Below, in pieces: positions 10,544 to 23,032 of a stretch of DNA of 64,000 bases (its first letter is position 1; each line of letters starts with the position of its first letter). Where the stretch lies: assembly GCA_951804985.1 (NCBI GenBank), contig OX638130.1, forward strand, positions 85,338,069 to 85,402,068, read 5' to 3'. The position numbers were made by a program, and so were the translations under genes. The stretch is from Dryomyza anilis (lineage: Eukaryota > Arthropoda > Insecta > Diptera > Dryomyzidae). Under the pieces are notes generated by a model. It made no database searches. It was not told where the DNA came from and worked only from the letters and a program-made list of their open reading frames with translations.

Positions 10544-12462
10544 CAATATTAATTGCCCCCTTCTTCTGATGAAGCCGTGTTAATGACGCTGGTTGGATTC
10601 ATATAAAATGTGCAGTACTCATAGAAAGCTACCGGTTCATATAGGTGCCTGTAGGATTGTTCTTATATTTTTAAATTTCTCATATTTTAAAGTATCATTC
10701 ATAATGTTTTTCAATCCCATTCTGCCAAGTCTCGGAGACGAAACTTTCTCAAACTAACTTGAATAAAAAAAAGTTTTATTTCGTAGCTTTAGCTCGTTCA
10801 AATTTTCAAACATTCCGTATATTCAAATATTACAAATAGCTACGATATTCGCCAAGGTGTCTCGAAATTGGTTATTTTACTTTTCTTCGATTAGAAAAAA
10901 ACTCCGAAAGTACACAACATTATCTACCATGTACGCTCGGAAAAGTGTCCATTATCTTGCAAATTCTCAAAATAAACTTATCCATATTAATGCTCAGCTC
11001 AAATCAAATATAACTCAGATCAAATATCGACCAAAATCAAATATATTCTGGATGTATATTTCTAGTTTGAGACTGGGAAAATTTCATAAATTCACAGACA
11101 ATGTACATAACCTATATGTGTCCAAAATGTCAGTAAAAATGCAGCAATTTATGACATTTATTATTCCCCCCGAATTCTTAATTCTTATACTTGAATTTCT
11201 CCCATTTAGTTTATGGTAATATATGATTCAATTGTAGCAATTAAATCGCACATGTCTGTTTTATCACCAGCCGTTGCCATATAAATAAATAAAGCGATTG
11301 TTTGCTGCCAATTATACTTAAATGCATTTGCAGCTTCTTGAGGCCCAACACAATGTGTATCCTTGCACAACTTGGTCCTTGCAACGGCATAGAAATCAGC
11401 ACAATGCGATTAGAAAGGCTCAACGACAAACGGAGGGTGAAGATTTACGCTTTGTGGCATTTTCACAGAAACTTCGTGTGTCACCCAATTTACAACAATG
11501 CCATAAGACACTCGAAGGATAGAAAGATATACAGACGCTGTATAGGTACCTATATATAATACGTTCAAAGGCATCGTGGATGCAAATTTTCGAAAAACGT
11601 TTAAGACCAACTTTCCAAAGCGATTAACGCACAGAAAGTTTTGCTGAAACCGAAATCCGCTTGGGAACACTTTGAAATGTAACCAAAATTAGCCTAAATG
11701 GCTTAAGCAATTTTAGAAATTGAAAATGAATTGAATTGTTTTTTTTTTTCCTTATTTTGTCATCTCTTTATCTAACTTTACTTCAAGAAGCGTAGAATGA
11801 TGTAGTGCAAAGCAAAAAAAAAAGAAAATAAAGAGCATCACACAATCTTGATAATTGCATTTAAGCCAAACGAAATCCCGCCAGTCTTATCACGCTTATC
11901 TCTCGTTTGTGTTTTTTTCCCCCCGGCCGCTTTAGTTGGCTTTTGATAACCTTCACATCCTCCATGTTTCCCACATTCCCCATTCCACATTTTTCTTATT
12001 TTCTTATTTTACCACAAGAGCAGTCAATTCTTCTGACAAACAGTTTGCGGAGTGATTTCAATTGCTTGGATTAGATAAATACTCTGCACAAGGCAAACCG
12101 TGGGATTTGCTAGGGTTTTGCTGGTATCCGCTCCTCCATTTTATTTATTTATTTTTCCCAAGTTTTATTTGTTCAGTGGTTCTGTGCATTTGCTAAGCAC
12201 CACAACATACTGCAGATGAATTGAAGGAAATCATTTCTGGAGGCAGCCAAAGTCACAAAGAGACGAAAATAACGTAGAGCTGTTCAAGTACGAGGTACCG
12301 GAAAAGTAATGATATCTTTTGCAGATCACTCTCGACAAATGACAGCCACGCAAATATTTGCTAATGCTTTTATGTGGCGTATATTTTATATTATAAACAT
12401 GATACAAAATAAATATGAAATACAATAGAGTATACATAACGTAATTTATATTTTTAAATATT
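10544..12462. other. Unannotated stretch, no defensible gene
   Basis: Open frames at 10857-11219, 11302-11559 and 11322-11522 have no recognised content and overlap in several frames. The 66-codon frame at 11322 has ordinary-looking codons and a fortuitous LQRHRNQH, but no other zinc-finger feature. Confidence 0.4.
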
Positions 12463-12465
12463 ATT

Positions 12466-12500
<35 letters not shown>

Positions 12501-12538
12501 TTTGTTTATTTGTTTGTTTGTTTGTTTATTTATTTACT
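12463..12538. repeat. (TTTA)n/(TTTG)n microsatellite
   Basis: A run of TTTA units interrupted by TTTG units, directly beside the Helitron tail that starts at 12541. Confidence 0.9.
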
Positions 12539-12540
12539 TA

Positions 12541-12800
12541 CTAGCTGGACCCGTGAACAGTTTCGCCCATGATAGTTTTTGTAAATGCAGCTTTTAATGC
12601 AGTTTTTAGAGTCACTACCATTTTTTCCGTTTTAATGCATATCTACTTTTCCATTTTTTTGCCCACATTGAACGTAGTGCTTGGAATAATCAAAATTTAT
12701 AGCCTCAAAAAATCTGGTTGTATTAGTTTCAGTTGTATGGAAGGTAACACGCCCCTATTTCACATTTGGAAAAAAGATAAGCAACCACAATATACATAAG
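12541..12800 (-). mobile_element. Degenerate Helitron (mini-me type), 3' end at 12541
   Basis: On the minus strand it ends ...CACGGGTCCAGCTAG, the same terminus as the well-preserved copies at 41398, 44691 and 58321. Further in, GTTGTATGGAAGGTAACACG at 12735 corresponds to GTTGTATGGGAGGTACCACG of copy 27148-28170. Most of the interior is lost. Confidence 0.65.
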
Positions 12801-15800
12801 GCCGGGTCGAAAAAAAATTGTTTGAAAGTTCGCCCCTAAAATAAAAGCTTACCTCGTAAAACTGTAAGAAATATTTTTTTTTGACCTCGCCAAAAACCCC
12901 CAAAATCGTTTTTTAATCATAGCTTCATTATTTGATGTCCGATCATCAAGTTTTATATATAGATGGAAAAATATTGGTAGTTTAATTGACCTCCGAGGTC
13001 AACTTCAACAACTGATGTTAGGGTTTTCAAACTTCAACCCCCCTAAATGCAATTTTTTTTATCACATAATTGAAGTTCTCGAAAAAATATAAAACTTTAC
13101 CGTTGAAAGTATTTCATAAAGTTTGCTTCATAAACAAATAAAATTTCACACAACAAATTATTTACAAAACTTATACTTTCTGTATATGCAAAATTCTATT
13201 CTGAATCAGAATTTTCCTCGATTTCAGTTATAATTCCATTTATTTTATTCGATATACAATTTAAAAGCAACGATATTGTAATTCGCTACAAAAACACCTT
13301 CAAGACATCAAAAACACATTCTAGTGCTTGCGATTATTCGGTATATCCATGATGTAAGACTATCACATCTGGTGTTTACCGTTAAGGAAAAATCTTTTTC
13401 AAAAATATTCCTCAAATTTTTTCTTCGTCGACACTTTCACTCATACCAAATTCGTTAAGAAGAGATTCGTTATTAAAAATGGTTATGAAATCATATGGTT
13501 TTTAAGGTGCTTTTAACATAACCGATGATTTAATTCTTCTCAAATTTCTTTTCATTGTGTTGTACACAAGAAGTTCTGCAGAAGATTTTTTTTTTTTTGA
13601 ACATTCTGTATTAGAAACTGATTGAACTTTATTATTCTGCAAACATAGTTCAGCAACATCTTCTTTAATTTTGTTTCGCAATGCTGATTTTTTCGTTATA
13701 TCTTTTTATAGTTTCATCAATTGATTTATTAAACACTGCAAAAATACTGTATTAAAAATAAATAACATTTTTTTTGAAATAAATATATCTCTCTTTGATT
13801 TACGTCCAAAAGTAATGTATTTGTTTTTACTACATTGATGTAGTTATTTTAGTATGGAAAATAACTACATAATTTTAATGCATTTCTATAAAATATTTTA
13901 ATACTTTTATATTGAAATGACTAGAATTTGTCTCTATTTATAGGTCCTAAAATATACAGAGAAATTAGTACATATGCTTTTCATTTTACTACATTCTGTT
14001 TTTATTTTACTTTTTTGTAATAAATAATTTTAGAAAATTATTTTTATAATTATAAAAAAAAAACATATCTTTATTGATTCGAAATGTTATATGAATGAAA
14101 GTTATTAATGTGAATTTATTTATTAATAAAAATATGATACAACAATTACAAATATGAAATAAGGTACATATAAAAATAAAGAGTGGTACCTACAACTTCA
14201 AATAAAATATACAAATAATTATATACCTATTCTTGTAGACGTGTATAACAAAAATATTCTCCGAATGATGAAGACGGAAGCACTACAAAGCATGATCAGT
14301 ACTGACGACTCAAAGCAATGGCAAGCACTTAAGAGTCGCTTTTGAGTTGAACCACATAAGAACAATAAGTGAACCAATAACGAGTCATTCGTTCGGATGC
14401 ATTGTTTACGTTTATATCTGCTACCTCCGTAGTCCTCCGTCGACTATGTGAATTTGTAGAATACGAAAAGGGTTTCGTGTCTACCTAATCACTGTTGCAG
14501 TCGTCTGTCGTATATTCGCATGAACTTCATTTAATTCAAAAGTGCAAAAAACGAAAACACCGCACAGTTTCTGTACTATGTATAAATCGAATTTCGAATA
14601 CAATGTTTTAGTAAATTATTTTAAATAAATACAAATGTATTTAAAAATGAGTTAAACTACATTCATTCGAAGACATAAATGTACAATAATTTACTGCAGT
14701 AATTTGTTCGGTGAACAAACCACTACAATTAATATGCAGGCATTTCTTTTTCTAAAGGTACATTAGACTGTATGACAAAAAATTCATCGAGTTAGATTTT
14801 GAAATCGATGTGGAGAATTTTCACCGAAATCCGAATATGGGAAATGGACCCGCCGGGACTTCAAAGAAGGCGTTTTCGTACCTAAATCAACATTTTCAAA
14901 ATTTAATTGATATGATGTCTCTCAAACCCAATAAACTAAAAATGTGGGTATGTCATCGGTTGCATTAGCTTTTCAAGAAACTATAAATAAAAAAATCAGA
15001 TAAAAAATACAAAAGCAGTGATTATTTAAACAGGCATCCTTCGTTTTATATTTTCATCAGTTACGCCTTGCCTGACACACTTTAAACTCAAAAGTGCGAT
15101 TCCCATCTAAAATTTATTTTGAATATGTTTTTGACATCCCTTGAATTTTTTTAGGATGAAGTAAAAAAAATTGTAGATTTTTAAAAGCCATAAATGCATT
15201 TTTTGATGTAGTTTTTTTACTAATTTTGATTAGTAATTAATAATTAATTTTAATTATTTAAATTAATCTTTAAATAATCGCAAGAGAGGTTAAAAATAGG
15301 GGGTTACCTCCTCTCGATTCGAAATAATGATTTTCCATTGTCAGTGTACGGTACATACACCAAAACAATATTTTTGGCGTGTTCGAAATATTTGAAATTC
15401 TATATTATCGTTCTTGATGTGACTCGTCTGATACTCAACAAAATATTTTTTTGGAATAGAAAAACAAACATTCTACTATTATTACTAACTGTAAAAACAA
15501 GTTTTGAAATTAATTATGTTAAAAAATATAACAAAAATTATGTTTTTAATGGAAAAAATGCATTTGGGATTATGTTACCTTTTTCTTTGGGATTATATGC
15601 CCATCTGAAGCGGTCATAAAGTCAAACTTGGGATACTCCCAAATACGTCATTTGGGATTATGTCTATTCTCGTCGCCATTCTAACTGGTACTGGTTCTTC
15701 AATATAATTTGTTATTGTTCGTTCACGTGATGTCCTCGACCACTTTCAAATAACAAATTAACTGCAGTGCCTCTGATGCTTATATATTGTATAACAGTAT

Positions 15801-15864
15801 TCTAGAAGTTTCCACAAACGTCTATACTTTACGAGAATCCATCCATTGATTTTGCTACATATTA
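12801..15864. other. Unannotated AT-rich DNA with one decayed open frame of unknown origin
   Basis: On the minus strand at about 13430-13740, stretches such as IKEDVAELCLQNNKVQS and LLVYNTMKRNLRRIKSS read for many codons between frameshifts and stops. This suggests a dead transposon gene that I cannot name. A segment near 14837 (ATGGGAAATGGACCCGCC) recurs at 59380. The rest shows nothing. Confidence 0.35.
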
Positions 15865-16265
15865 TATTTGTACTCAAATGGTGGGACCTACTGATTAATG
15901 CCGTATCCGAGACGAGAGACTTTTTCTGTACATTGTTAATTCTCAGTGCTTTGTCATTGACTGTCGAGATGTAGTTACGTCTATCGATTTTGGATTTCTT
16001 TTCGTTTCGGTTTTATTGGCATGTCAGTGATGCCATTATCGGAAAGAAGTTAAAAATTACGTCTATTTTACGAAATTTAATGAATTGTTTGAGTTAGACA
16101 ATGTTTACTCTCGTAGATTTGCCATTGAATGCCAAAAGGTAGCATTGCATAGCAAATAATTGTATAGCAAATTTTTTATATCAATTTTTTTTTTATTTTG
16201 TTGTCGTTCCTGGGTTTCGACTTTTCAGATCGTAGTCTAAAGTACTAACTAATAGAGCCACCGAT
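15865..16265 (-). mobile_element. Degenerate tRNA-derived SINE with an internal insertion
   Basis: The tRNA-like head is at the right end on the minus strand (GGTGGCTCTATTAGTTAGTA, box A-like; GTCGAAACCC, box B-like). The body matches the SINE at 36701-36950 (ACTCTCGTAGATTTGCCATT; TTGTACTCAAATGGTGGGAC). About 170 bp of unrelated DNA splits the body. Confidence 0.6.
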
Positions 16266-16407
16266 GTTACTTAGTTTTTTATACTATTTTATCAACCTTA
16301 TTAAAACCTATTTATGGGTAAACATTTGTCAACCGTACCCGCATCAAAATTGTTTTGCTTTCGAGTGGATCTCACTAAAACCTGGTACGGAGGATGGGCT
16401 GATATTT

Positions 16408-18322
16408 TTTTTTTTTTACAAGTTAACCAACGCTCAGGGGATGCCCCCTATTCATGCAATGCATAGTGTTGATCGTAAGAAAGGATTATAGGTAATAGGA
16501 GAGAGGAAAGATAGAGTAGTGTCGGTGAATGTTTGTTTTGAACTTGCCAATATCAAAAATGTCGGGAAAAATAGACGCAGGGAGATTGTTCCACAAACGT
16601 ATCGTGCGACTGAAGAACGAATTCTCTCGGTAATGCGTGGTTCTATTGAGAGCCGAGTGAACTACGAAGGGGTGGGCTTGGTTCGATGCCCGAGTAGAAC
16701 GAGAGGACACACGACCTGGTGGAATCAGGCCATGTATTTCCCTCGAACACTTACCATTGTAATACCTATAAAACAGGCTTACACACCCTACGGTCCTTCG
16801 GTGCTTAAGAGAACTGAAACATTTTCATCCCCTATTAAATATATTGCACGTTGTTGGACTCGATTCAGGAACTCCAAAGAAGATTTTGAAGCCCCTGCCC
16901 ATATGTGTGAATTGTATTCCATCTTAGGCCGAATATAGGTGGTGTAGACAGTGCGCAAGTCAGCAGGAGTGAAGTATGTCTTACACCGTTTTAAAAAACC
17001 CAGGCACTTGGCCGCCTCTTTCGACACGTCAAATATGTGATCATTCCAACGGAGATCACATTGAATTGATATGCCCAGAACGTCAAGAGCAGCTGACTCT
17101 GAAATATCCACAGCACCCATATTAAGGGGAGGTAGGGTTGAATCCATTCTTTTGTGAGATAACAGACAACATTGGGTCTTGCGTGCATTAAAATCAACTC
17201 TATTTGCAAGACCCCACTCGGAGATTGTTTTAAGGTCATTATTGAGTGTGTCATTCATAGTGCGTCTTTTACTCTCAATCTCCAAAGAGGTTGGGCGCTT
17301 TTTGAACGAGTATGAATGACAAATGTTGCTATCAAAGGAATGGATTGGGTTCTGGGACAGAAGGTCATTGATAAATACCAGAAATAGGAACGGGGATAGA
17401 AAGGAACCCTACGGAACTCCAGAATTGATGAAATGTTGTTCCGAAAGAACACCATCCATCGCAACTCATATTGAACGACCCTGGAGAAAACTCGATATCC
17501 ATCGAGTAAAAGATTTACCGACACCATATGCAATTAGATTTGAAACGAGGGCTTTATGCCACACTCGATCAGAAGCCTTGAAAATATCAAGCGCAACAGC
17601 CTTGCTCTCCCCGAATAGGTGAACACAATTATTCCACTTTTCAAGTCACCTGTGGATCTGGTCCTACGGAAACCGTATTGTCGGTCACTGAGCAATTCGT
17701 TGTGCTCATGATAGTTCACAAAGTGGAAGTTAATTACGCTCTCCATTACCTTGGAGAGTGCAGAGCATATTGCAATGGGTCGGTAATTGGCAGGGTTCGT
17801 GGCCTCGCCCTTTTTCGGAACTGGCTGGACATTGGCAACCCTCCAACAAGATGGAAAAACTCCTATCGTGTGGGAGATGTTGAAAAGGTTACGCAAATGA
17901 CAAGCAAGCGTTGACGCGCACTTCTTCAACACATGGGCAGATATGCCACCTGGCCCAGAGGCTTTGTTAATGTTGAGGTTTGCTAAAACCTTTTAACTGC
18001 CCGAGTTCGAAAATGTATCTCCGGCATTGCAGAAGAAACAAAATCGACGACAGGCAGTGGTTGATTACTATTACTATTGATTACTATTACTAAATGACAT
18101 GAAATTTGTACTACCCCTGTGATAGAGTAGGACCTTTTTGCGCGCGTTTTGTTCGTGAAGAAACTTTTCGCACGAGATCACGGCATTACAGCGATTCCTA
18201 GCCTGTATGCGAAGTCTTTTTGTGTCAGCATTCTTGTTAGATCGCCAATTCCCATATGTAAAACCGGTTTTAGACAACGATTTATTAAATGTGTTCTCAG
18301 TTTCAATTCCTGGTAAAAACAT
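16408..18322 (-). pseudogene. 5'-truncated, dead CR1/L2-like LINE ORF2 (reverse transcriptase)
   Basis: Non-LTR retrotransposon copying its RNA by target-primed reverse transcription. Read right to left: ARNRCNAVISCEKFLHEQ; LNINKASGPGGISAHVLKK; NYRPIAICSALSKVMES and LLSDRQYGFRRTRSTGDL (finger/palm blocks); GVP-stop-GSFLSPFLFLVFINDL; LADLRTVYTTYIRPK and SLEFLNRVQQRAIYLIGD (thumb); HSALNRTTHYRENSFFSRTI at the C-terminus. A poly(T) tract at 16409 is the poly(A) tail. Damage: frameshifts, TAG replacing Gln in GVPQGS (17409-17411), and HSFDSNICHSY where HSFADD... is expected, so the catalytic Asp pair is lost. No ORF1 or endonuclease. Clade assignment is from the motif pattern only. Confidence 0.85.
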
Positions 18323-20043
18323 TTATAGAACTTTTTGAAGTAAATACTTTAAAAAACAAAATCTTTCTACATGTTGAATAATATATATCTAAAACAACAA
18401 ATGAATTATTACAACACTAAATTCACTGGTGAGAAAAAGACGTTTAACCACCACAATAATGCGATTTGTTTTCTTTAAACTTCGAGGGATTAATTTGCAT
18501 TAATTTGAGGCAATTGTTTTCTTTTTTTTTTTGGTTCTTAAATACTCTTCTCTGCTGACATGGCACATGAACAAACAAACAAACAAATAAAATTACAAAC
18601 AGGCAACAAAGGATTCAAAATGGCAGCCGCATGTGAAATTAGCAAAAGAATCAAAACCAATTACAAAGTGTGTGTGTAAAAAAAATAATAAAACGAAGGC
18701 GCTGGTGTATAATTAAATTGTTTAACACCCGCTTCTTGCTTCAACACTGCACCAGCCGCTGCGTAAACACAAAAGGATTAAAGCGTGTAGGCGGCAGTTG
18801 GCGCCAGGATTTGCACTACGTTGTATGTTGAACTGAATGCCGTCTGTGTGTGTGTGTGTGTGTTTGGCTGTGTCTGTGTGTGTGCATAAAGCGGAAGCGC
18901 AACCGGAAACGGATATGAAATAGAGACGAGCCTGTGGAAAAGAAGTGTGAAATTGAATTATTTACAAGGCAGCCGCACATGGCAAATCTAATGAAAATCA
19001 AGGATCAGTATAAATGTTTTTTTACAGTTTTCAACAATTTAATTTATTTTTTTTTTTATTTTTACAATTTAAATGTTTACAGAATTTTACAGTTTTTGTG
19101 ATTTTACATTTTCATAATTTAATTTTGTTACAAATATAGTTTATAACTAACTATTCCCTTGCATTTCTAATTATTCGCTGGCATAATTGAAAACTCAAAA
19201 TGTTACAGTTTCACATTTATCTCCAAAGTTAGTCAACAACAAAACAAACAACCATTTCACCCACGCCCACAAAACAATTTTCGAATGCAACAAAAAAATA
19301 ACAAAATAATTTATTTATGTTTGTTTTTCGCTACGAAATTTTAATCCGCAAAATAACACAATTTCGTAGTTTATGCAGTGTCGCCCTGAAATTTTCATTA
19401 CACTGCATGGCCACCATGTTGCAGCGCCTTCATCCTGTCCTCTTCTGTTCCGTTCCGTTCCGCCTTTGCATCACGCACTTTCATTATTCACTGGCAACAC
19501 TGTTGGCAGCCATTGTGGGCGACTGCTCCTGGAGCTGTGCCATGTTGTGCGGCACCATGTTGCAGGCCAAGTTGTATTTGATGTGTGTAGGAGTCCGATC
19601 ATGTTGTTTTAAGAGTGCTCTTAACCCTTGGAATACTAACAAGCAGTAAATGTCGCTTCTTTTATTTTTTTTAGAATTTGTTTTATTTTTTAATATTTGA
19701 AAAATATTTTTTTTTTGTGATATCTACTAAGGTCAACAACAATCAGACAGATTATATCATTGCACTGTGAATCTATACCCTACGGTGTTTTGTAATTATC
19801 ACAACGAGCGTTCATGCCCAAGCCGGCATTTGAACCCGAGAACCATACCGTGCGTTAGTCTCGCAAAAACTCGAGAAAGGTTTGGAAGATTATTGTTTTG
19901 TTCGTCTCAATGAAAAATAACATTTGTAAAAATTCAATGGAAAAGCAGGAAAATTGCGTTTTGTATGGGATTAGAGCTTCCAATCCCGGGATTGGCAAAC
20001 AAAATACGTACAGTTTAGATTGAAATTACTAAATAGCCGCGTA
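18323..20043. other. Unannotated stretch with a (TG)n microsatellite
   Basis: A TG tract lies at 18844-18884. Composition is less AT-biased near 18.7-18.9 and 19.4-19.6 kb, and those parts could be host unique sequence. The overlapping open frames at 19317-19649 have no recognised content. Near 19815, GGCATTTGAACCCGAGAACC resembles a reversed Pol III box B. Confidence 0.4.
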
Positions 20044-20245
20044 GCCGCGGTAGCTCAGTGGTTAGTGCGTTGGACTGCGAGCCAAAAGGTCCCCGGTTCA
20101 AGCCTGTACTGGGGCTAACAACATCTTTTCATAGAAACATTTTTCTATACCGCGCTACCTCTCGTCAGTAAATGGCAAACCTACGAGAGTAAAACCATTG
20201 CCTATGAAAAAGCTCTCACCCGCCGTTCGGATTCGGCAATAAACT
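20044..20245 (+). mobile_element. tRNA-derived SINE, 3' end truncated
   Basis: The head has box A (TAGCTCAGTGG, 20051-20061) and box B (GGTTCAAGCC, 20095-20104) at tRNA-like spacing. It lacks a proper acceptor stem, so it is not a working tRNA gene. The body (AACATCTTTTCATAGAAACA ... CGCCGTTCGGATTCGGCAAT) matches the reversed copy at 36701-36950. It stops at AAACT, where the 21-bp satellite begins. Confidence 0.8.
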
Positions 20246-20257
20246 ACAACATTTAGA

Positions 20258-21320
20258 AATGTAATTCAGAAGACATCAATTGTAATACAGAAATTCCATT
20301 AGAAATTCAGAAGACATCAATTGAAATTCAGAAATTTCCAATGGAAACTTTTGAATTTCAAAAGAAATATTCAGAATTTCAACTGAAAATTTCTGAATTT
20401 CAAATGGAAATGTCTGAATTTCAAATGGAAATTTCTGAATTTGAAATGGAAACAAAGTGCGAAAATGGAAATTTCTGAATTTCAAATGGAAATTTTTGAA
20501 TTTCAAATGGAAATTTCTGAATTTGAAATAAAAATTTCTGAATTTCAAATTGAAATTTCTAAATTTAAATGGAAATTTCTGAATTTCAAATGGAAATTTT
20601 TGAATTTCAAATGGAAATTTTTAAATTTCAAATGAAAATTTCTGAATTTCCAATGGAAATTTCTGAATTTAAAATCAAAATTTCTGAATTTCCAATGGAA
20701 ATTTCTGAATTTCAAATGGAAATTTCTGAATTTCAAATGAAAATTTCTGAATTTCAAATGGAAATTTCTGAATTTCAAATGGAAATTTCTGAATTTGAAA
20801 TAAAAATTTCTGAATTTCAAATGAAAATTTCTGAATTTCCAATGAACATTTCTGAATTTTAAATGGAAATTTCTGAATTTGAAATGCAAATTTCTGAATT
20901 TCAAATGGAAATTTATGAATTTCAAATGATAATTTCTGAATTTCAAATGGAAATTTTTGAATTTCAAATGGAAATTTCTGAATTTGAAATAAAAATTTCT
21001 GAATTTCAAATTGAAATTTCTGAATTTAAATGAGATTTCTGACTTTCAAATGATAATTTCTGAATTTCAAATGGAAATTTTTGAATTTCAAATAGAAATT
21101 TCTAAATTTCAAATAAAAATTTCTGAATTTCAAATTGAAATTTCTGAATTTAAATGAGATTTCTGAATTTCAATTGATGTCTTTTGAATATCAAATGCAA
21201 TTTCAAATGGAATATCTGAATTACAAGTGATTTCTTTTGAATTTCAACTAGAATTTCTGAATTTCAAATGGAATATCTGAATTTCGATGACGTCTTTTGA
21301 AATTCAATTGGTCTTCTCTG
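20258..21320. repeat. ~1-kb minisatellite of a 21-bp unit
   Basis: About 50 units of GAAATTTCTGAATTTCAAATG with scattered substitutions. Because 21 is a multiple of 3 and the unit is nearly self-complementary, long frames stay open on both strands (repeating MEISEFQ on plus, KFRNFHL on minus). These are by-products, not genes. Units are most uniform at 20460-21010 and decay at both edges. Confidence 0.9.
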
Positions 21321-21471
21321 AATTACATTTGTAAATGGTGTAAATAAAATTGTTTTGGATCCGAATAAGCTCTAAAAATAGAGCTTGAATCTATTAATGT
21401 TCACCTAAGTAATATTCTGGTTTTATTAAAGAAAGGGTGTTTTCAACTTCAAAATTGATAAACGTTGAAGA

Positions 21472-22488
21472 TAGAGATGGGCGCGTGTCGTGCTTTTTTC
21501 GTCCCAAAATCTGAGTTCGTGCTTGCTAGTTGCTGTCGTGCCCGTGCGTGTCCGTGCCTCCAAAATCAGGCACGCGCCCTTAAAGTTTTTTTTTATAGTT
21601 TCTACCCTAATTAAAAAAAAACACCTTACTTCCTGCTTCAGAAAATAAAAATTTCGTGGTATTTTAACCTTTTCTTAAAAATCTGTTGTTTTACTTTTAC
21701 TTATGGATTTAAAAGAATAAAACAGTATCAAACTTAATTTTTGAATTATTTATTACAGGGACTAAAACCTATTGGAATATCAGTTCCGGCTCCAAGATTT
21801 TTTAAATTGTGGTTCCGGTTCAATTTTTTTTTTTTTTTACAAATTAACCAACGCTCAGGGGATGCCCCCTCCCCTAGTCGTGCAATGCACAGTGTTGATC
21901 GTAAGAAAGGATTATAGGTTAAAGGGAGGAGGAAAGATGGAGTAGTGTCGGTGGATGTTTGCTATAAATTTCCCAATATTAAAAATGTCGGGAAAAACAG
22001 AGGCAGGGAGATTGTTCCACAAACGTATCGTGCGACTGAAGAACGAATTATCTCTGTAATGCGTGGTTCTGTTGAGAACCGAGTGAACTTCGTAGGGGTG
22101 GGCTTGGTTCGATGCCCGAGTAGAACGAGAGAATACACGACCTGGTAATTTTTAAAAAAGATATTTTTAAAAAAGCGGTACCGATTCCAACCGGAAAAAA
22201 ATATTCCAATTCCGGTTCAACACATTTTTAATAACGATTCTGGTTCCAAAAATCTAAACGGTTCCGGTATTATTTTTCACGTTTCGCTTGCTTTTTCATG
22301 TTTTTCAGTGTTTTTTCGTGTTTTTCCGTGTTTTTCCGTGTTTCTTCGTGTCTTTTAAAATACCGTGTTTTATCGTGCTTCTCGTGCGTGCCTGTAAATT
22401 TACTCGTCGGGCTCGTGCTTGTGCCTGTCACCTATTGGCGTGCCCGTGCGTGTCCGTGCCATCAAAAACAGGCACGCGCCCATCTCTA
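21472..22488. mobile_element. hAT-type MITE with 8-bp duplication, interrupted by a LINE tail
   Basis: Termini are TAGAGATGGGCGCGTG on the left and CACGCGCCCATCTCTA on the right. The element is flanked by GTTGAAGA on both sides, the 8-bp target duplication expected of hAT transposons. The interior has CGTG-rich and GGTTCCGG-rich simple repeats and no transposase. A second copy is at 30027-30835. The LINE fragment at 21824-22146 replaces or interrupts the middle. Confidence 0.9.
21824..22146 (-). mobile_element. 3' tail of the CR1/L2-like LINE, nested in the hAT MITE
   Basis: A poly(T) tract followed by ~305 bp closely matching 16408-16722 (AACCAACGCTCAGGGGATGC; GAGATTGTTCCACAAACGTA; GGTTCGATGCCCGAGTAGAA). 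A 5'-truncated insertion whose A-tail lies at the left, so it came in on the minus strand after the MITE was in place. Confidence 0.85.
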
Positions 22489-23029
22489 GTTGAAGAGGAT
22501 ATTCAATCTCTAATTTTTGAAACCAATTCTGATCCAAAATACTACTTTTTTAACCTAAACGAACACAGATTGATATATATTTTTTTTGTTACTAAAATTT
22601 TTTTTGATAAATTCTAGGATCATTATGTAATTTTTCAGCCCAATAACGCCAACAAAATATAAAACAATATAATGGAACCAGTAAAAAAATTGTATAAGTT
22701 GCAAAGCACTAGACTTTTGGATTTTTTTCTTTAAGTTTAAAGGAGACAAAATTTTGGATTCAGCACATCTAAGAATGTATAAAAACGTTTAAACCACCCA
22801 CGCCGATATGATACGTGTTGAACTAGTGAAAATGACGATTTTTTGTTGTACTCTTTAAGCTTCAAGGACGAAGCATAGATGCAATCTCTAATTTCTTGAG
22901 CATACTTCGATCCAAAAAAAACTGTATTTAGATGGTACAGTTCATCTTCATTTGCAATGCGCGAGCACAGGACATTTTTGTTCCGACTCATATGGTTTGA
23001 GGTAAACTTTAGCAGCCCTATGTACCTTC
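22489..23029. other. Unannotated AT-rich DNA
   Basis: No supported feature. The right-hand 8-bp duplication of the hAT MITE is at 22489-22496. Short open frames here have no recognised content. Confidence 0.5.
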
Positions 23030-23032
23030 TAA

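Noticed and set aside
11322..11522. Possible C2H2 zinc-finger fragment (LQRHRNQH)
   Set aside because: Only one half-motif, the cysteine spacing is wrong, and three frames overlap there.
20044..20115. Possible tRNA gene (also 61561-61634)
   Set aside because: Pol III boxes are present, but acceptor and anticodon stems do not pair cleanly and both continue into the shared SINE body.
20545..21009. 154-codon frame of KFRNFHL repeats
   Set aside because: The 21-bp satellite gives open frames on both strands. There is no start context, domain or non-repeat portion.
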